Source of the DNA: Mycobacterium colombiense
GTDB taxonomy: Bacteria > Actinomycetota > Actinomycetes > Mycobacteriales > Mycobacteriaceae
Direction: 5' to 3'
Assembly (NCBI RefSeq): GCF_001672755.1
Contig: NZ_LZKI01000073.1
Span: forward strand, 124,001 to 188,000
Length of the DNA stretch: 64,000 nucleotides
The first letter of the stretch is position 1. Every line of letters starts with the position of its first letter. Both the position numbers and the translations under genes were made by a program. The notes under the pieces are model-generated. The model saw only the letters and a program-made list of their open reading frames with translations. It ran no database searches and had not been told where the DNA came from. Of the stretch, positions 1-8,165 are shown in pieces.

Positions 1-400
1 CCACCGGGACCGCGGTGCGGCCCAGGCCGATGCTGGCGCCGTCGGACATCTCCGGACCGCTGGTGTACGCCGGTGTCAGCTGAATGAACCGGGCCGCCAC
101 CAGGTTTGGCGACATGATGATCGCCTTGGCATCCTTCGGTATCTTCACGTCCTTGCTCACCGACATGGTGATCTTGACGTCGGAAGGCCGCGGGTCGATC
201 GTGTCGATGGTGCCGACCGGCACACCCAGGACGCGCACCTGGTCACCGGGGTACAGGCCGACCGCGGAGGCGAAGTAGCCGACGATCTTGCGGTTGTTCG
301 CTTGCGACGAAAGCACGTACACGCCACCCACCAGCACCGCGACGAGCGCGATGATGGTGGCGTAGCGCAGCCCCCTGCTGCCGAGGATCCGCTGCGTCAT
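1..400 (-). CDS. mce4D: Mce4D, sterol import substrate-binding protein (N-terminal part, cut by window edge)
   Basis: The reverse strand starts with ATG (398-400) and reads MTQRILGSRGLRYATII, a hydrophobic N-terminal anchor, followed by the start of an MCE domain (GYFASAVGLYPGDQVRVLGV) and the MCE-typical segment SPNLVAARFIQL. The frame stays open to base 1, so only about 133 residues are seen. The start overlaps the mce4C stop as ATGA, indicating translational coupling in the mce4 operon. Mce4 proteins form the periplasmic tunnel of the cholesterol importer powered by MceG (family knowledge). The identity as the D subunit rests on its position directly after mce4C. Confidence 0.93.
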   Translation of the reverse strand, partial: MTQRILGSRGLRYATIIALVAVLVGGVYVLSSQANNRKIVGYFASAVGLYPGDQVRVLGVPVGTIDTIDPRPSDVKITMSVSKDVKIPKDAKAIIMSPNLVAARFIQLTPAYTSGPEMSDGASIGLGRTAVPV

Positions 401-1461
401 GGCGACTTCGGCCTGATCACCCAGCGTTCCTGAATCAGACCACGCAGGTAGTCGGCGAGGCTGGCAGGCATCTTGCCGGGCTGATAGAAGAAGTCGAACA
501 TGGTCGCAATCAGCGGCGCCGGGATCACGCCGTAGACGTTGACGTTGAATCCGGGACCCGAACCGACGACCTCACCCAGCTCGGTGGCGTAGGTGGGCAG
601 CCGCTTGAGAGCCTCGGTGATGTAGTCGCGACGCTCGTTGAGGTTGGACAGCACGTCGTTGAGCTTGTTCAGCGCAGGACCGAATTCCTTGCGGTTATCG
701 GCGACAAAGCCGGAGATCTGCGTGGAAAGGTCCTGGATCCCCGAGATCAACTGACTCAGGGCGCTGCGCCGTTCGTCGAGGGCGGCGAACAACTCGTTAC
801 CGTCATCGACCAGTTTGTTGACCTGGTCGGCGCGCTGCGACAACACGCCGGTAACCGACTTCGCATGTGCCAGCAGGCTTTGCAGCGCCTCGTCGCGGCG
901 GTCCAGCGTGCGCGACAGCGACGTCACGCCGTCCAGCGCGCCGCGCAACTGCGGGTTGGCGTCGTGCAACGTGTCGGTCAGGACGTTCAGCGCCTTCTCG
1001 AACTGCGGCTTGTCCAGGTTGTTGGCGTTCTGACCCAGATCCTCGAGCGCGCCGGCGAGCGTGTACGGCGTCGTCGTGCGGCTGAGCGGGATGGTGGTCG
1101 CCTTGCCACCGCCGGCCGGGGTCACCGAGATGGAGCGCTCACCGAGGATGGTGTCGGTGCGGATCGCGGCCAGCGACTGGTCGCCGACCCCGACGTGGCG
1201 ATCGACGCTGAAGCTGATCTTGGCGCTGTCGCCGGCCAGACCCACCGAGGTCACCTTGCCGACCTTGAAGCCCGAAACATAAACGGCGTTGCCGGGATTG
1301 ATGCCGCCGGCGTCGGTGAAATAGGCGTCGTAGATCTTGCCCTGGGGCCAGAACGGTAACCCGGAGTAGCCGAACGCAATGAGCACGACACACACCACCA
1401 GCACCACGCCGAAGATGCCGGTGCGCAGTGGATCGCGCTCACGCCCTGCGTTACTTGACAA
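397..1461 (-). CDS. mce4C: Mce4C, sterol import MCE protein
   Basis: 354 residues. A transmembrane anchor at about residues 14-33 (GIFGVVLVVCVVLIAFGYSG) is followed by an MCE domain (about 40-120, with YVSGFKVGKVTSV and DTILGERSISV) and a long helical region that would line the hydrophobic tunnel. The chosen start is TTG at 1461, inside the last codons of mce4B (11-nt overlap). No in-frame ATG or GTG lies nearby, and the N-terminus from here matches the length of the family. It belongs to the yrbE4AB-mce4ABCD cholesterol import operon and ends in an ATGA overlap with mce4D. Confidence 0.94.
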   Translation of the reverse strand: MSSNAGRERDPLRTGIFGVVLVVCVVLIAFGYSGLPFWPQGKIYDAYFTDAGGINPGNAVYVSGFKVGKVTSVGLAGDSAKISFSVDRHVGVGDQSLAAIRTDTILGERSISVTPAGGGKATTIPLSRTTTPYTLAGALEDLGQNANNLDKPQFEKALNVLTDTLHDANPQLRGALDGVTSLSRTLDRRDEALQSLLAHAKSVTGVLSQRADQVNKLVDDGNELFAALDERRSALSQLISGIQDLSTQISGFVADNRKEFGPALNKLNDVLSNLNERRDYITEALKRLPTYATELGEVVGSGPGFNVNVYGVIPAPLIATMFDFFYQPGKMPASLADYLRGLIQERWVIRPKSP

Positions 1462-2506
1462 AAGCGCACCTGCCCTTGCTGGGATCCACCTGGCCCCCGA
1501 GCGGCAGCAGGATGTCGCTGCCGGCCGGGCCGTTGATCTTGATCGTCACGGAGCAGAAGTAGATGTTGAAGAACGAACCGTAGGCGCCGAGGGCGGACAG
1601 CCGCAGATAGTCCTCGCCCAGCTGCTCGACGTCGTTGTTCACCTCGGCCTTGCGGTTGTCCAGTTCGGTCGCCAGCGGGCGGGTGTTCTCCAGGATGCCC
1701 TGCAGCGGACGCCGCGAATTCTTCAGCAGCTCAGTCAGATCCGTCGTCGTCGAAGCCAGTGGTGGAATGGCACCGGCGATATCGTCCTTGTGCTGGGCCA
1801 GCCCGGTGATCAGTTGTTGCAGCTGATCGACGCTGGTCGAGAATTGTGCGCTGCGTTGGTCCACGGTCGTCAGCACCGTGTTGAGGTTGTTGATCACGTC
1901 GCCGATGAGCTGGTCGCGCTGGCCCAGGGCCGAGGAGAACGCGCTGGTGTCGGCCAGCACATTGGACAACGCGCCACCCTGGCCCTGCAGCAACTGGATG
2001 ACCGCGCTGCTGATGGTGTTGACCTTGTCGGCGTCAAGGCCTTTGAGCACCGGTCGCAGCCCGCCCAGCAGTGCGTCGAGATCCAGTGCGGGCTGGGTGT
2101 GTTGGCTGTTGATCGTCGCGCCGGCCGGCAGCTTCCGCAGCTCCCCGGGGCCCGACGTGATTTCCAAAAACCGGTCGCCGACCAGGTTTTCGTAGCGGAT
2201 CACCGCGCGCGTGGACGAATAGAGCGTGTAGCGCTTGTCGACCCCGAACTTCACGTCGATGGTGTTGTCGGGGTTGAGCTTGATGCCCGACACCGCGCCG
2301 ACCGGCACCCCGGCGATGCGCACCTTCTGACCGGACTTCAGCCGTGACACGTCGGTAAACGTTGCGTGGTAGGTGCTTTCGGGGCCGAAGCGGAAGTCGC
2401 CGAAGACCACCACCAGTCCCGCGGACACCAGCAGCATCGCCACCGCGAAGATGCTGACCTTGGTGATCATCTCGCGGTGCGACGGCATTCCTGAGGAGCC
2501 GGCCAT
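1451..2506 (-). CDS. mce4B: Mce4B, sterol import MCE protein
   Basis: 351 residues with an N-terminal membrane anchor (about 14-35, ITKVSIFAVAMLLVSAGLV), an MCE domain (about 40-125: KVRIAGVPVGAV and ENLVGDRFLEI) and a helical C-terminal tunnel domain. The C-terminal part contains two cysteines (FCSV and RCAF) that could form a disulfide outside the cytoplasm. The ATG start overlaps the mce4A stop by one base (TGATG), so the two are coupled. Function: subunit of the Mce4 cholesterol transporter, by family and operon position. Confidence 0.95.
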   Translation of the reverse strand: MAGSSGMPSHREMITKVSIFAVAMLLVSAGLVVVFGDFRFGPESTYHATFTDVSRLKSGQKVRIAGVPVGAVSGIKLNPDNTIDVKFGVDKRYTLYSSTRAVIRYENLVGDRFLEITSGPGELRKLPAGATINSQHTQPALDLDALLGGLRPVLKGLDADKVNTISSAVIQLLQGQGGALSNVLADTSAFSSALGQRDQLIGDVINNLNTVLTTVDQRSAQFSTSVDQLQQLITGLAQHKDDIAGAIPPLASTTTDLTELLKNSRRPLQGILENTRPLATELDNRKAEVNNDVEQLGEDYLRLSALGAYGSFFNIYFCSVTIKINGPAGSDILLPLGGQVDPSKGRCAFVK

Positions 2507-3708
2507 CAGAAGTCGTCCCGTTCCGCGAAGGCGCCGTGGAACAAGAACTGCAGCGTGGAGGGCGCGTCGAACTGCAGCTCGGTGAACGGCTCGTACGGGA
2601 TGTTCGCGTTGTCGGTCACCAGGAACGGGGAACGGAAGAACGATCCGCCGGTCTGCTTGGTCGGAATGTCAGGCAGCCCACGGCAATTCGGGCCGCCGGA
2701 GGCGTTCACGATCGGCAGCGATTCGGGGTAGGTGTAGGCAGGGGCACCCAGCACGAAGCTCGACGACGTGAACAGGCCCGCCTTGCGGACACCGAGCAGC
2801 GGGGCGAATTCCTTGATACCGCGCTCGACGCCGGCGAACAGGCAGCCGAGTTCCGGCGAGTAGTCGGCGGCCACCTTGAGCGGGGCGCGCAGCCGGTTGA
2901 TGGCGGCGATGAAATCCTCTTCGGCCGGCGCCAACGTTTCGTACGCGTTGTTCGACAGGCCGATGGTGGCCAACAGCGTGCTGTCCAGGTTCTTCTGCTG
3001 GTCCACGACCGTCTTGTTGATCGTCGGCAGGTTGTCGATCACGGTGGTCAGGTCCGGCGCGGCGTCGGCGTAGACATTGGCCACCACCGCGGCCTTGCGG
3101 AAGTCCTCCTGCAGCGCGGGCAGCTTCGGGTTCGCCTGGCGCGTCAGCGTATTCAGGCCGGTCAGGATGCCGCCCAGGTCGTCGCCGTGGCCGCGCAGGC
3201 CTTCCGCGAACGCGCTCAGCGTGCCGTTGAGTTCGACGGGGTCGATCTTGTGCAGCAGGTCCATCAACGACTGGAACAAGGTGTTGACTTCCAGCTGCAC
3301 CGAAGAGGCGGCCACGTGCGCGTCCGGACGCAGCGAAGTCGGCGAAGGAGCCTGCGGCGGAATGAATTCCACCGCCTTGGCGCCGAAAATGGTGTTACCG
3401 GCGATGTGCACCGTCGCGTTGGACGGAATGAAATGCATGTCGTCGCTGGTGATCCCCAGCGTCAGCCGCGCCTGGTCACCGGAATAGTCGATGGCTTCGA
3501 CCTTGCCGATCTGGATACCCCGGTATTTGACCTTGGCGCCCTTCTCCATCACCAGCCCGGCCCGGGGTGCCGACACCGTGACGGTGTCGATCGACGCGAA
3601 GGCCGCCGTGTAGGAAAGGTAAGTCAGCACAGCGAAAGCCACTATCAGGCTGGCCAGCACTGCTGCTGCCAGCCGGACGGTTGTGCGGCGCGCGTCTGTT
3701 TCTGCCAT
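2506..3708 (-). CDS. mce4A: Mce4A, sterol import MCE protein
   Basis: 400 residues. Basic N-terminus, one membrane segment (about 13-35), then an MCE domain (about 40-120: VMEKGAKVKYRGIQIGKVE and GNTIFGAKAVEFI), then the long alpha-helical tail typical of Mce A proteins. ATG at 3708 is preceded by AAAAGGGAC, a good ribosome site. It is the first mce gene after the two yrbE permease genes, the universal order of mce operons. It binds or conducts sterol across the periplasm (family knowledge). Confidence 0.95.
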   Translation of the reverse strand: MAETDARRTTVRLAAAVLASLIVAFAVLTYLSYTAAFASIDTVTVSAPRAGLVMEKGAKVKYRGIQIGKVEAIDYSGDQARLTLGITSDDMHFIPSNATVHIAGNTIFGAKAVEFIPPQAPSPTSLRPDAHVAASSVQLEVNTLFQSLMDLLHKIDPVELNGTLSAFAEGLRGHGDDLGGILTGLNTLTRQANPKLPALQEDFRKAAVVANVYADAAPDLTTVIDNLPTINKTVVDQQKNLDSTLLATIGLSNNAYETLAPAEEDFIAAINRLRAPLKVAADYSPELGCLFAGVERGIKEFAPLLGVRKAGLFTSSSFVLGAPAYTYPESLPIVNASGGPNCRGLPDIPTKQTGGSFFRSPFLVTDNANIPYEPFTELQFDAPSTLQFLFHGAFAERDDF

Positions 3709-3728
3709 GTCCCTTTTAAGCGGTCCTC

Positions 3729-4571
3729 TTATCCGGAGAGGTTGAAGTTACCGGACGCCCCATACACAGCGAGCGAGATGAACAATGTAATGACGACCAC
3801 GACGATCAGCGAGGTCCGCACGGCCTGGCCGACCGCGATCCCGACTCCGACCGGACCGCCGTGGGCGTTATAGCCGTAATAGGTATGTACGAGCATCACC
3901 GCGATCGACATCACGATCGCCTGCAGGAACGACCACAGCAGGTCCGACGGAATAAGGAAGGTATTGAAGTAGTGGTCGTAGAGGCCCTTTGACTGCCCGT
4001 TGATGTACACAGTGGTGAAGCGGGCGGCGAAGAACGCGGCCAGCACCGACAGCGAATACAGCGGGATGATCGCGATGAGGCCGGCGATCAGGCGGGTCGA
4101 TACCAGGTAGGACACCGAGTGCACCGCCATGCATTCGACGGCGTCGATCTCCTCGGACACCCGCATGGCGCCCAACTGTGCGGTGGCGCCGGCGCCGATG
4201 GTGGCGGCCAGCGCGATACCGGCGATCACCGGCGCGACGACCCGGACGTTCAGGAATGCCGACAGGAATCCCGTCAGCGCCTCGATGCCGATGTTGCCCA
4301 GCGACGAATACCCCTGCACGGCAATGACACCGCCGGAGGCCAGGGTCAGGAAGGCGGCCACACCGACCGTGCCACCGATCATGACGAGCGCTCCCGCGCC
4401 CATCGTCATCTCGGCGATCAGCCGGACGGTCTCCTTGCGGTAGCGGGTGAGCGCATTGGGGACATACCGCATGGTCTGCCCGTAGAACAACGCCTGCTCG
4501 CCGAAGTCGTCGACCGGCTCTTGCAGCCGGGTGAAGATGCGGCGGAACCGCAGTGTTGCGTCGTAACTCAT
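3729..4571 (-). CDS. yrbE4B: YrbE4B, MlaE-type permease of the Mce4 transporter
   Basis: 280 residues, an MlaE/YrbE integral membrane protein with about five hydrophobic segments and the conserved EEIDAVECMAV loop (EEIDA motif) that couples to the ATPase in this family. Paired with yrbE4A to form the heterodimeric inner-membrane permease for cholesterol. It lies 19 nt downstream of yrbE4A and 20 nt upstream of mce4A on the same strand, so it is cotranscribed. Confidence 0.95.
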   Translation of the reverse strand: MSYDATLRFRRIFTRLQEPVDDFGEQALFYGQTMRYVPNALTRYRKETVRLIAEMTMGAGALVMIGGTVGVAAFLTLASGGVIAVQGYSSLGNIGIEALTGFLSAFLNVRVVAPVIAGIALAATIGAGATAQLGAMRVSEEIDAVECMAVHSVSYLVSTRLIAGLIAIIPLYSLSVLAAFFAARFTTVYINGQSKGLYDHYFNTFLIPSDLLWSFLQAIVMSIAVMLVHTYYGYNAHGGPVGVGIAVGQAVRTSLIVVVVITLFISLAVYGASGNFNLSG

Positions 4572-4590
4572 GGCGTGCGCACCCGTCCCA

Positions 4591-5355
4591 TCACTTCGCC
4601 GAGATCCGCACGCCGATGGCGGTCATCACCACGTTGATCACGAACAGACAGATGAAGGCGTAGACCACGGTTTCGTTGACCGCGTTGCCGACGCCCTTGG
4701 GCCCACCCTTGACGGTGAGGCCGCGGTAGCAGCCCACCATGCCGGCCATCACGCCGAACAGCAGCGCCTTGACTTCGGCCAGCACCAGCTCGCGCAGGCC
4801 GGTCAGCACTGTCAGGCCGTTGATGAACGCGCCGGGGTTGACGCCCTGCAGGAAGACGGAGAACACGTAGCCGCCGGAGAGACCGATGGCGCACACCAAG
4901 CCGTTGAGCAGCAGGGCCACCACCGTGGAGGCCAGCACGCGGGGCACGACCAGCCGCTGAATCGGGTCGATGCCGAGCACCCGCATCGCGTCGATCTCTT
5001 CGCGGATGGTGCGAGCGCCGAGGTCGGCGCAGATCGCGGTAGCACCGGCGCCGGCCACGACGAGCACGGTCACCACCGGCCCCAGCTGGGTGATGGTGCC
5101 GAATGCCGTCCCGGCGCCGGACAGGTCGGCGGCGCCGATCTCGCGCAGCAGGATGTTGAGGGTGAAGGCCACCAGGACCGTGAACGGGATGGACACCAGC
5201 AGCGTGGGGACCAGCGACACGCGCGCGATCATCCACGTCTGGTCGAGGAACTCACCGAATTGAAACGGCCGGCGAAAAGCTGCCCGGCCGGTATCCAGCA
5301 TCATTTCGAAAAATCCGCCGACGGCGCGGGCGGGAACCGCAAGTTGTTCCCTCAA
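4591..5355 (-). CDS. yrbE4A: YrbE4A, MlaE-type permease of the Mce4 transporter
   Basis: 254 residues, hydrophobic, with the MlaE signature region (GAGATAICADLGARTIREEIDAMRV region around residues 100-125). The start is TTG at 5355, preceded by a G-rich ribosome site (GAGGGGGGAA). An N-terminus starting here matches the family (REQLAVPARAVGGFFEM). First gene of the mce4 transporter block. The 236-nt region upstream contains a palindrome and a degenerate KstR box, suggesting an internal promoter separate from hsd4A. Confidence 0.94.
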   Translation of the reverse strand: MREQLAVPARAVGGFFEMMLDTGRAAFRRPFQFGEFLDQTWMIARVSLVPTLLVSIPFTVLVAFTLNILLREIGAADLSGAGTAFGTITQLGPVVTVLVVAGAGATAICADLGARTIREEIDAMRVLGIDPIQRLVVPRVLASTVVALLLNGLVCAIGLSGGYVFSVFLQGVNPGAFINGLTVLTGLRELVLAEVKALLFGVMAGMVGCYRGLTVKGGPKGVGNAVNETVVYAFICLFVINVVMTAIGVRISAK

Positions 5356-5532
5356 CGCGGTTCCCCCCTCGGTTTGGTCTCGGCGAAGTCTATGTGTGGC
5401 CTTTGCGTCGTCTACGGTCGCACGTGGCTCGGTGTGAGCCGGATCATATTAACTCAGAACAACTTCACCATGTCAATGAACAGCGCTTCCTTATCCAAAC
5501 CGTTAATTTGCCAGGTCAGACGCACTTATCAC

Positions 5533-5555
5533 GTGTCAAACTGACACACGTTCTA
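5533..5555. promoter_or_regulatory. Palindrome overlapping a degenerate KstR box upstream of yrbE4A
   Basis: GTGTCAAACTGACAC (5533-5547) is a perfect 6-bp inverted repeat with a 3-nt spacer, a shape typical of TetR-type operators. It overlaps TGACACACGTTCTA (5542-5555), which matches the KstR consensus TnnAACnnGTTnnA at all fixed positions except one (CAC for AAC). It sits in the 236-nt, locally AT-richer gap between hsd4A and yrbE4A, about 180 nt before the yrbE4A start. A role as the mce4 operator is inferred. The rest of the gap shows no gene. Confidence 0.5.
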
Positions 5556-5591
5556 CCTGGCGATTCCCCCCGGTCAACCAGCCATTTACGG

Positions 5592-6506
5592 CTATTGCTC
5601 CATCAGCGCGCCAGCCGAGAAATTGTGCTCAGGATCACGGCCAGCAAAGTAATCCTGCAGCGTCGAACTCAGCTGTGCGGGGTTCCAAGCGACGCCGTCG
5701 GCGCTGAATTTCCGCTCCACGGTCGGCGCGGCGACCAATGTCACCTGTGGACCGTAGACGATGAACACCTGACCGTTCACCTCGGCAGCCGCCGGGGACG
5801 ACAGAAACTTCACCAGACTGACCACATGCTCGGGCGACAACGGGTCGACACCGCCCGCTTCCACGTCGGGTGCGTCGCCGAACACGTCGGCGGTCATCGC
5901 GGTGCGCGCGCGGGGGCAGATGGCGTTGGCGCACACCCCGTAGCGGCCCAGCGCCCGTGCGGCCGTGAGGGTGAGCGAGATGATGCCCGCCTTGGCGGCG
6001 CCGTAGTTCGCCTGCCCGACCGGACCGACCAGCCCGGCCTCCGAGGCGGTGTTGACGATGCGCCCGAACGTCTGGCCGCCGGCGTCCTTGGCCTTGGAGC
6101 GCCAATAGGTCGCCGCGTTGCGGGTCAGCAGGAAGTGCCCACGCAGATGCACGGCGATGACAAGGTCCCACTCCTCGTCGGACATGTTGAACAGCATCCG
6201 ATCGCGAGTGATCCCGGCGTTGTTGACCACGATGTCGAGGCCACCCAGCGAATCGGCCTGGGCAACCAGTTCGTCGGCGGTGGAGCGTTCGCTGATGTCG
6301 CCGGCCACCGCGACGGCCTTCGAACCGGCGGAATTGATTTCGTCGATGACATCGGAGGCGTCCAACGCCGCGGCGATGTCGTTGACGACGACGGTCGCGC
6401 CCTGGCGCGCCAAGCCGAGCGCCTCGGCGCGTCCCAGGCCCGCGGCCGCACCGGTCACCACCGCGACCTTTCCGGAGAGATCGGTCGCGTTCGTGCTGCT
6501 AGTCAA
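5592..6506 (-). CDS. hsd4A: Hsd4A, SDR-family 17beta-hydroxysteroid / beta-hydroxyacyl-CoA dehydrogenase
   Basis: 304 residues, classical short-chain dehydrogenase: cofactor loop TGAAAGLG (about 18-25), NNAG motif, catalytic Ser in NTASEAG and YGAAK (YxxxK). The C-terminal extension of about 50 residues is like that of peroxisomal multifunctional enzymes. Orthologue of Rv3502c, which oxidises 17-hydroxysteroids and the 3-hydroxyacyl-CoA of the sterol side chain (family knowledge). The best start is TTG at 6506, with AGAGGT about 11 nt upstream and no ATG or GTG in frame nearby. It follows fdxD on the same strand. Confidence 0.9.
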   Translation of the reverse strand: MTSSTNATDLSGKVAVVTGAAAGLGRAEALGLARQGATVVVNDIAAALDASDVIDEINSAGSKAVAVAGDISERSTADELVAQADSLGGLDIVVNNAGITRDRMLFNMSDEEWDLVIAVHLRGHFLLTRNAATYWRSKAKDAGGQTFGRIVNTASEAGLVGPVGQANYGAAKAGIISLTLTAARALGRYGVCANAICPRARTAMTADVFGDAPDVEAGGVDPLSPEHVVSLVKFLSSPAAAEVNGQVFIVYGPQVTLVAAPTVERKFSADGVAWNPAQLSSTLQDYFAGRDPEHNFSAGALMEQ

Positions 6507-6550
6507 TTTATGAATACCTCTAGTTTCGGGTTACGCGCTCTGGGCTCGGA

Positions 6551-6742
6551 TTAATCGCCGCGCAGAAGTGCCGCGCGCGGGCATTCGGCGATCGCCTGCT
6601 CGGCCAGTTGCTCCTGATCCGCGGGAACCGGGTCGAGCTTCACCACGGCGTAGTCCTCGTCGTCCAGGTCGAAGATATCTGGCGCAATTCCCAAGCACAC
6701 CGCGTTACCTTCGCACCGGTCACGGTCCACAATCACCCGCAC
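6551..6742 (-). CDS. fdxD: FdxD, small [3Fe-4S] ferredoxin
   Basis: 63 residues starting VRVIVDRDRC. The cluster ligands visible are Cys10 and Cys16 (C-EGNAV-C) and Cys54 (ECPRA). The residue where a fourth Cys would sit is Asn13, the pattern of 3Fe-4S ferredoxins that serve cytochromes P450. The GTG at 6742 was chosen because AAGGAGGG lies just upstream. A longer reading to 6943 would run through the KstR box and has no ribosome site. Rv3503c orthologue, a likely electron donor for CYP125 and CYP142. Confidence 0.9.
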   Translation of the reverse strand: MRVIVDRDRCEGNAVCLGIAPDIFDLDDEDYAVVKLDPVPADQEQLAEQAIAECPRAALLRGD

Positions 6743-6849
6743 AACACCCTCCTTGAACCTGGCCTCCACCGCAGGACTCGCCTCGTCAGTCCGTAGGTCC
6801 ACCATAGGGCCCCGACACCTCTGGCGAAACGGTCGCTGGATTCCCAGAC

Positions 6850-6863
6850 TAGAACGTGTTACA
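6850..6863. promoter_or_regulatory. KstR box, fdxD/hsd4A and fadE26 divergent promoter
   Basis: TAGAACGTGTTACA matches TnnAACnnGTTnnA exactly. It lies in the 212-nt divergent gap between fdxD (start 6742) and fadE26 (start 6955), so one KstR dimer pair could repress both directions. The remainder of the gap holds no gene. Confidence 0.9.
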
Positions 6864-6954
6864 ACCGGGGAGGCGAACGGGTAGCCGTTGGTCGAGCTGC
6901 AGCCTGTGACGAGGCTTGTTACTCCGAACGTCGTTAACCTCAAGGACGGCCGAA

Positions 6955-8136
6955 ATGCGTATCAGTTACACCCCGGAACAAGAGGAGCTGCGTCGCGAGC
7001 TGCGGTCGTACTTCACCGAGCTGATGACCCCCGAGCGGCGGGAGGCGCTGACCTCGTCAGGGGGTGGCGAGGTCGGCACCGGCACCGCCTACCGCGACAC
7101 CGTCGCGCAGATGGGCAAGGACGGGTGGCTCACCCTGAACTGGCCCAAGGAGTACGGCGGCCAGGACCGCTCCCCGATGGACTCGCTGATCTTCACCGAC
7201 GAGGCCGCCATAGCCGGCGTGCCGGTGCCGTTCCTGACCATCAACAGCGTGGCGCCGACCATCATGGCTTTCGGCACCGAGGAACAGAAGAAGTTCTTCC
7301 TGCCCAAGATCGCGGCCGGCGAACTGCACTTCTCCATCGGCTACTCCGAGCCCGGCGCCGGCACCGACCTGGCCAACCTGCGCACCACGGCGGTGCGCGA
7401 CGGTGACGACTACGTCATCAACGGTCAGAAGATGTGGACCAGCCTGATCGCCTATGCGGACTGGGTGTGGCTGGCGGTGCGCACCAACCCCGAGGCCAAG
7501 AAGCACCGCGGCATTTCCATGCTGACCGTGCCGACGACCGCCGAGGGTTTCTCCTGGACGCCGGTGCACACCATGGCCGGCGTGGACACCAGCGCCACCT
7601 ACTACTCCGATGTGCGCGTCCCGGTGACCAACCTGGTCGGCGAGGAGAACGGCGGCTGGAAACTGGTGACCAACCAGCTCAACCACGAGCGGGTCGCGCT
7701 GGTCTCGCCGCAACCGATCTTCCTGGCCCTGCGCGAGGTTCGCGAATGGGCGCAGAACACCAAGGACGCCGGCGGCGCCCGGCTGATCGACTCGGAATGG
7801 GTGCAGATCAACCTGGCCCGCGTGCACGCCAAGGCCGAAGTGCTCAAGCTGATCAACTGGGAACTTGCCTCGGCGGCAGACGAAGCGCTGTCACCCGCCG
7901 ACGCGTCGGCGGCCAAGGTGTACGGCACCGAGCTGGCCACCGAGGCCTACCGGCTGCTGATGGAGGTGCTGGGTACCGCCGCGACGGTGCGCCAGAATTC
8001 GCCGGGCTCGTTGCTGCGCGGCCGGGTCGAACGGATGCACCGGGCCTGCCTGATCCTGACGTTCGGCGGCGGCACCAACGAAGTGCAGCGCGACATCATT
8101 GGCATGGTCGCCCTCGGCCTGCCCCGGAACCGCTGA
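6955..8136 (+). CDS. fadE26: FadE26 (ChsE4), sterol side-chain acyl-CoA dehydrogenase subunit
   Basis: 393 residues, full acyl-CoA dehydrogenase: N-terminal helices, beta-domain with GYSEPGAGTDLANLRT flavin/substrate segment, and C-terminal helix bundle ending GGGTNEVQRDIIGM. ATG at 6955 is preceded by AAGGACGG. An upstream in-frame start at 6916 has no ribosome site. The Rv3504 product pairs with FadE27 as a heterotetramer that dehydrogenates the cholesterol side chain CoA ester in the first beta-oxidation round (published for M. tuberculosis). Followed 29 nt later by fadE27. Confidence 0.93.
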   Translation: MRISYTPEQEELRRELRSYFTELMTPERREALTSSGGGEVGTGTAYRDTVAQMGKDGWLTLNWPKEYGGQDRSPMDSLIFTDEAAIAGVPVPFLTINSVAPTIMAFGTEEQKKFFLPKIAAGELHFSIGYSEPGAGTDLANLRTTAVRDGDDYVINGQKMWTSLIAYADWVWLAVRTNPEAKKHRGISMLTVPTTAEGFSWTPVHTMAGVDTSATYYSDVRVPVTNLVGEENGGWKLVTNQLNHERVALVSPQPIFLALREVREWAQNTKDAGGARLIDSEWVQINLARVHAKAEVLKLINWELASAADEALSPADASAAKVYGTELATEAYRLLMEVLGTAATVRQNSPGSLLRGRVERMHRACLILTFGGGTNEVQRDIIGMVALGLPRNR

Positions 8137-8165
8137 GCCGCTACGGAATAGAAGGACGGACGTTC

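Noticed and set aside
6924-6935. Second KstR-like site upstream of fadE26 (GAACGTCGTTAA)
   Set aside because: The half-sites AAC and GTT are separated by three bases instead of two, and the outer T/A positions do not fit.
6743-6943. N-terminally extended ferredoxin (130 residues)
   Set aside because: The extension crosses the KstR box and has no ribosome site; AAGGAGGG directly precedes the GTG at 6742.
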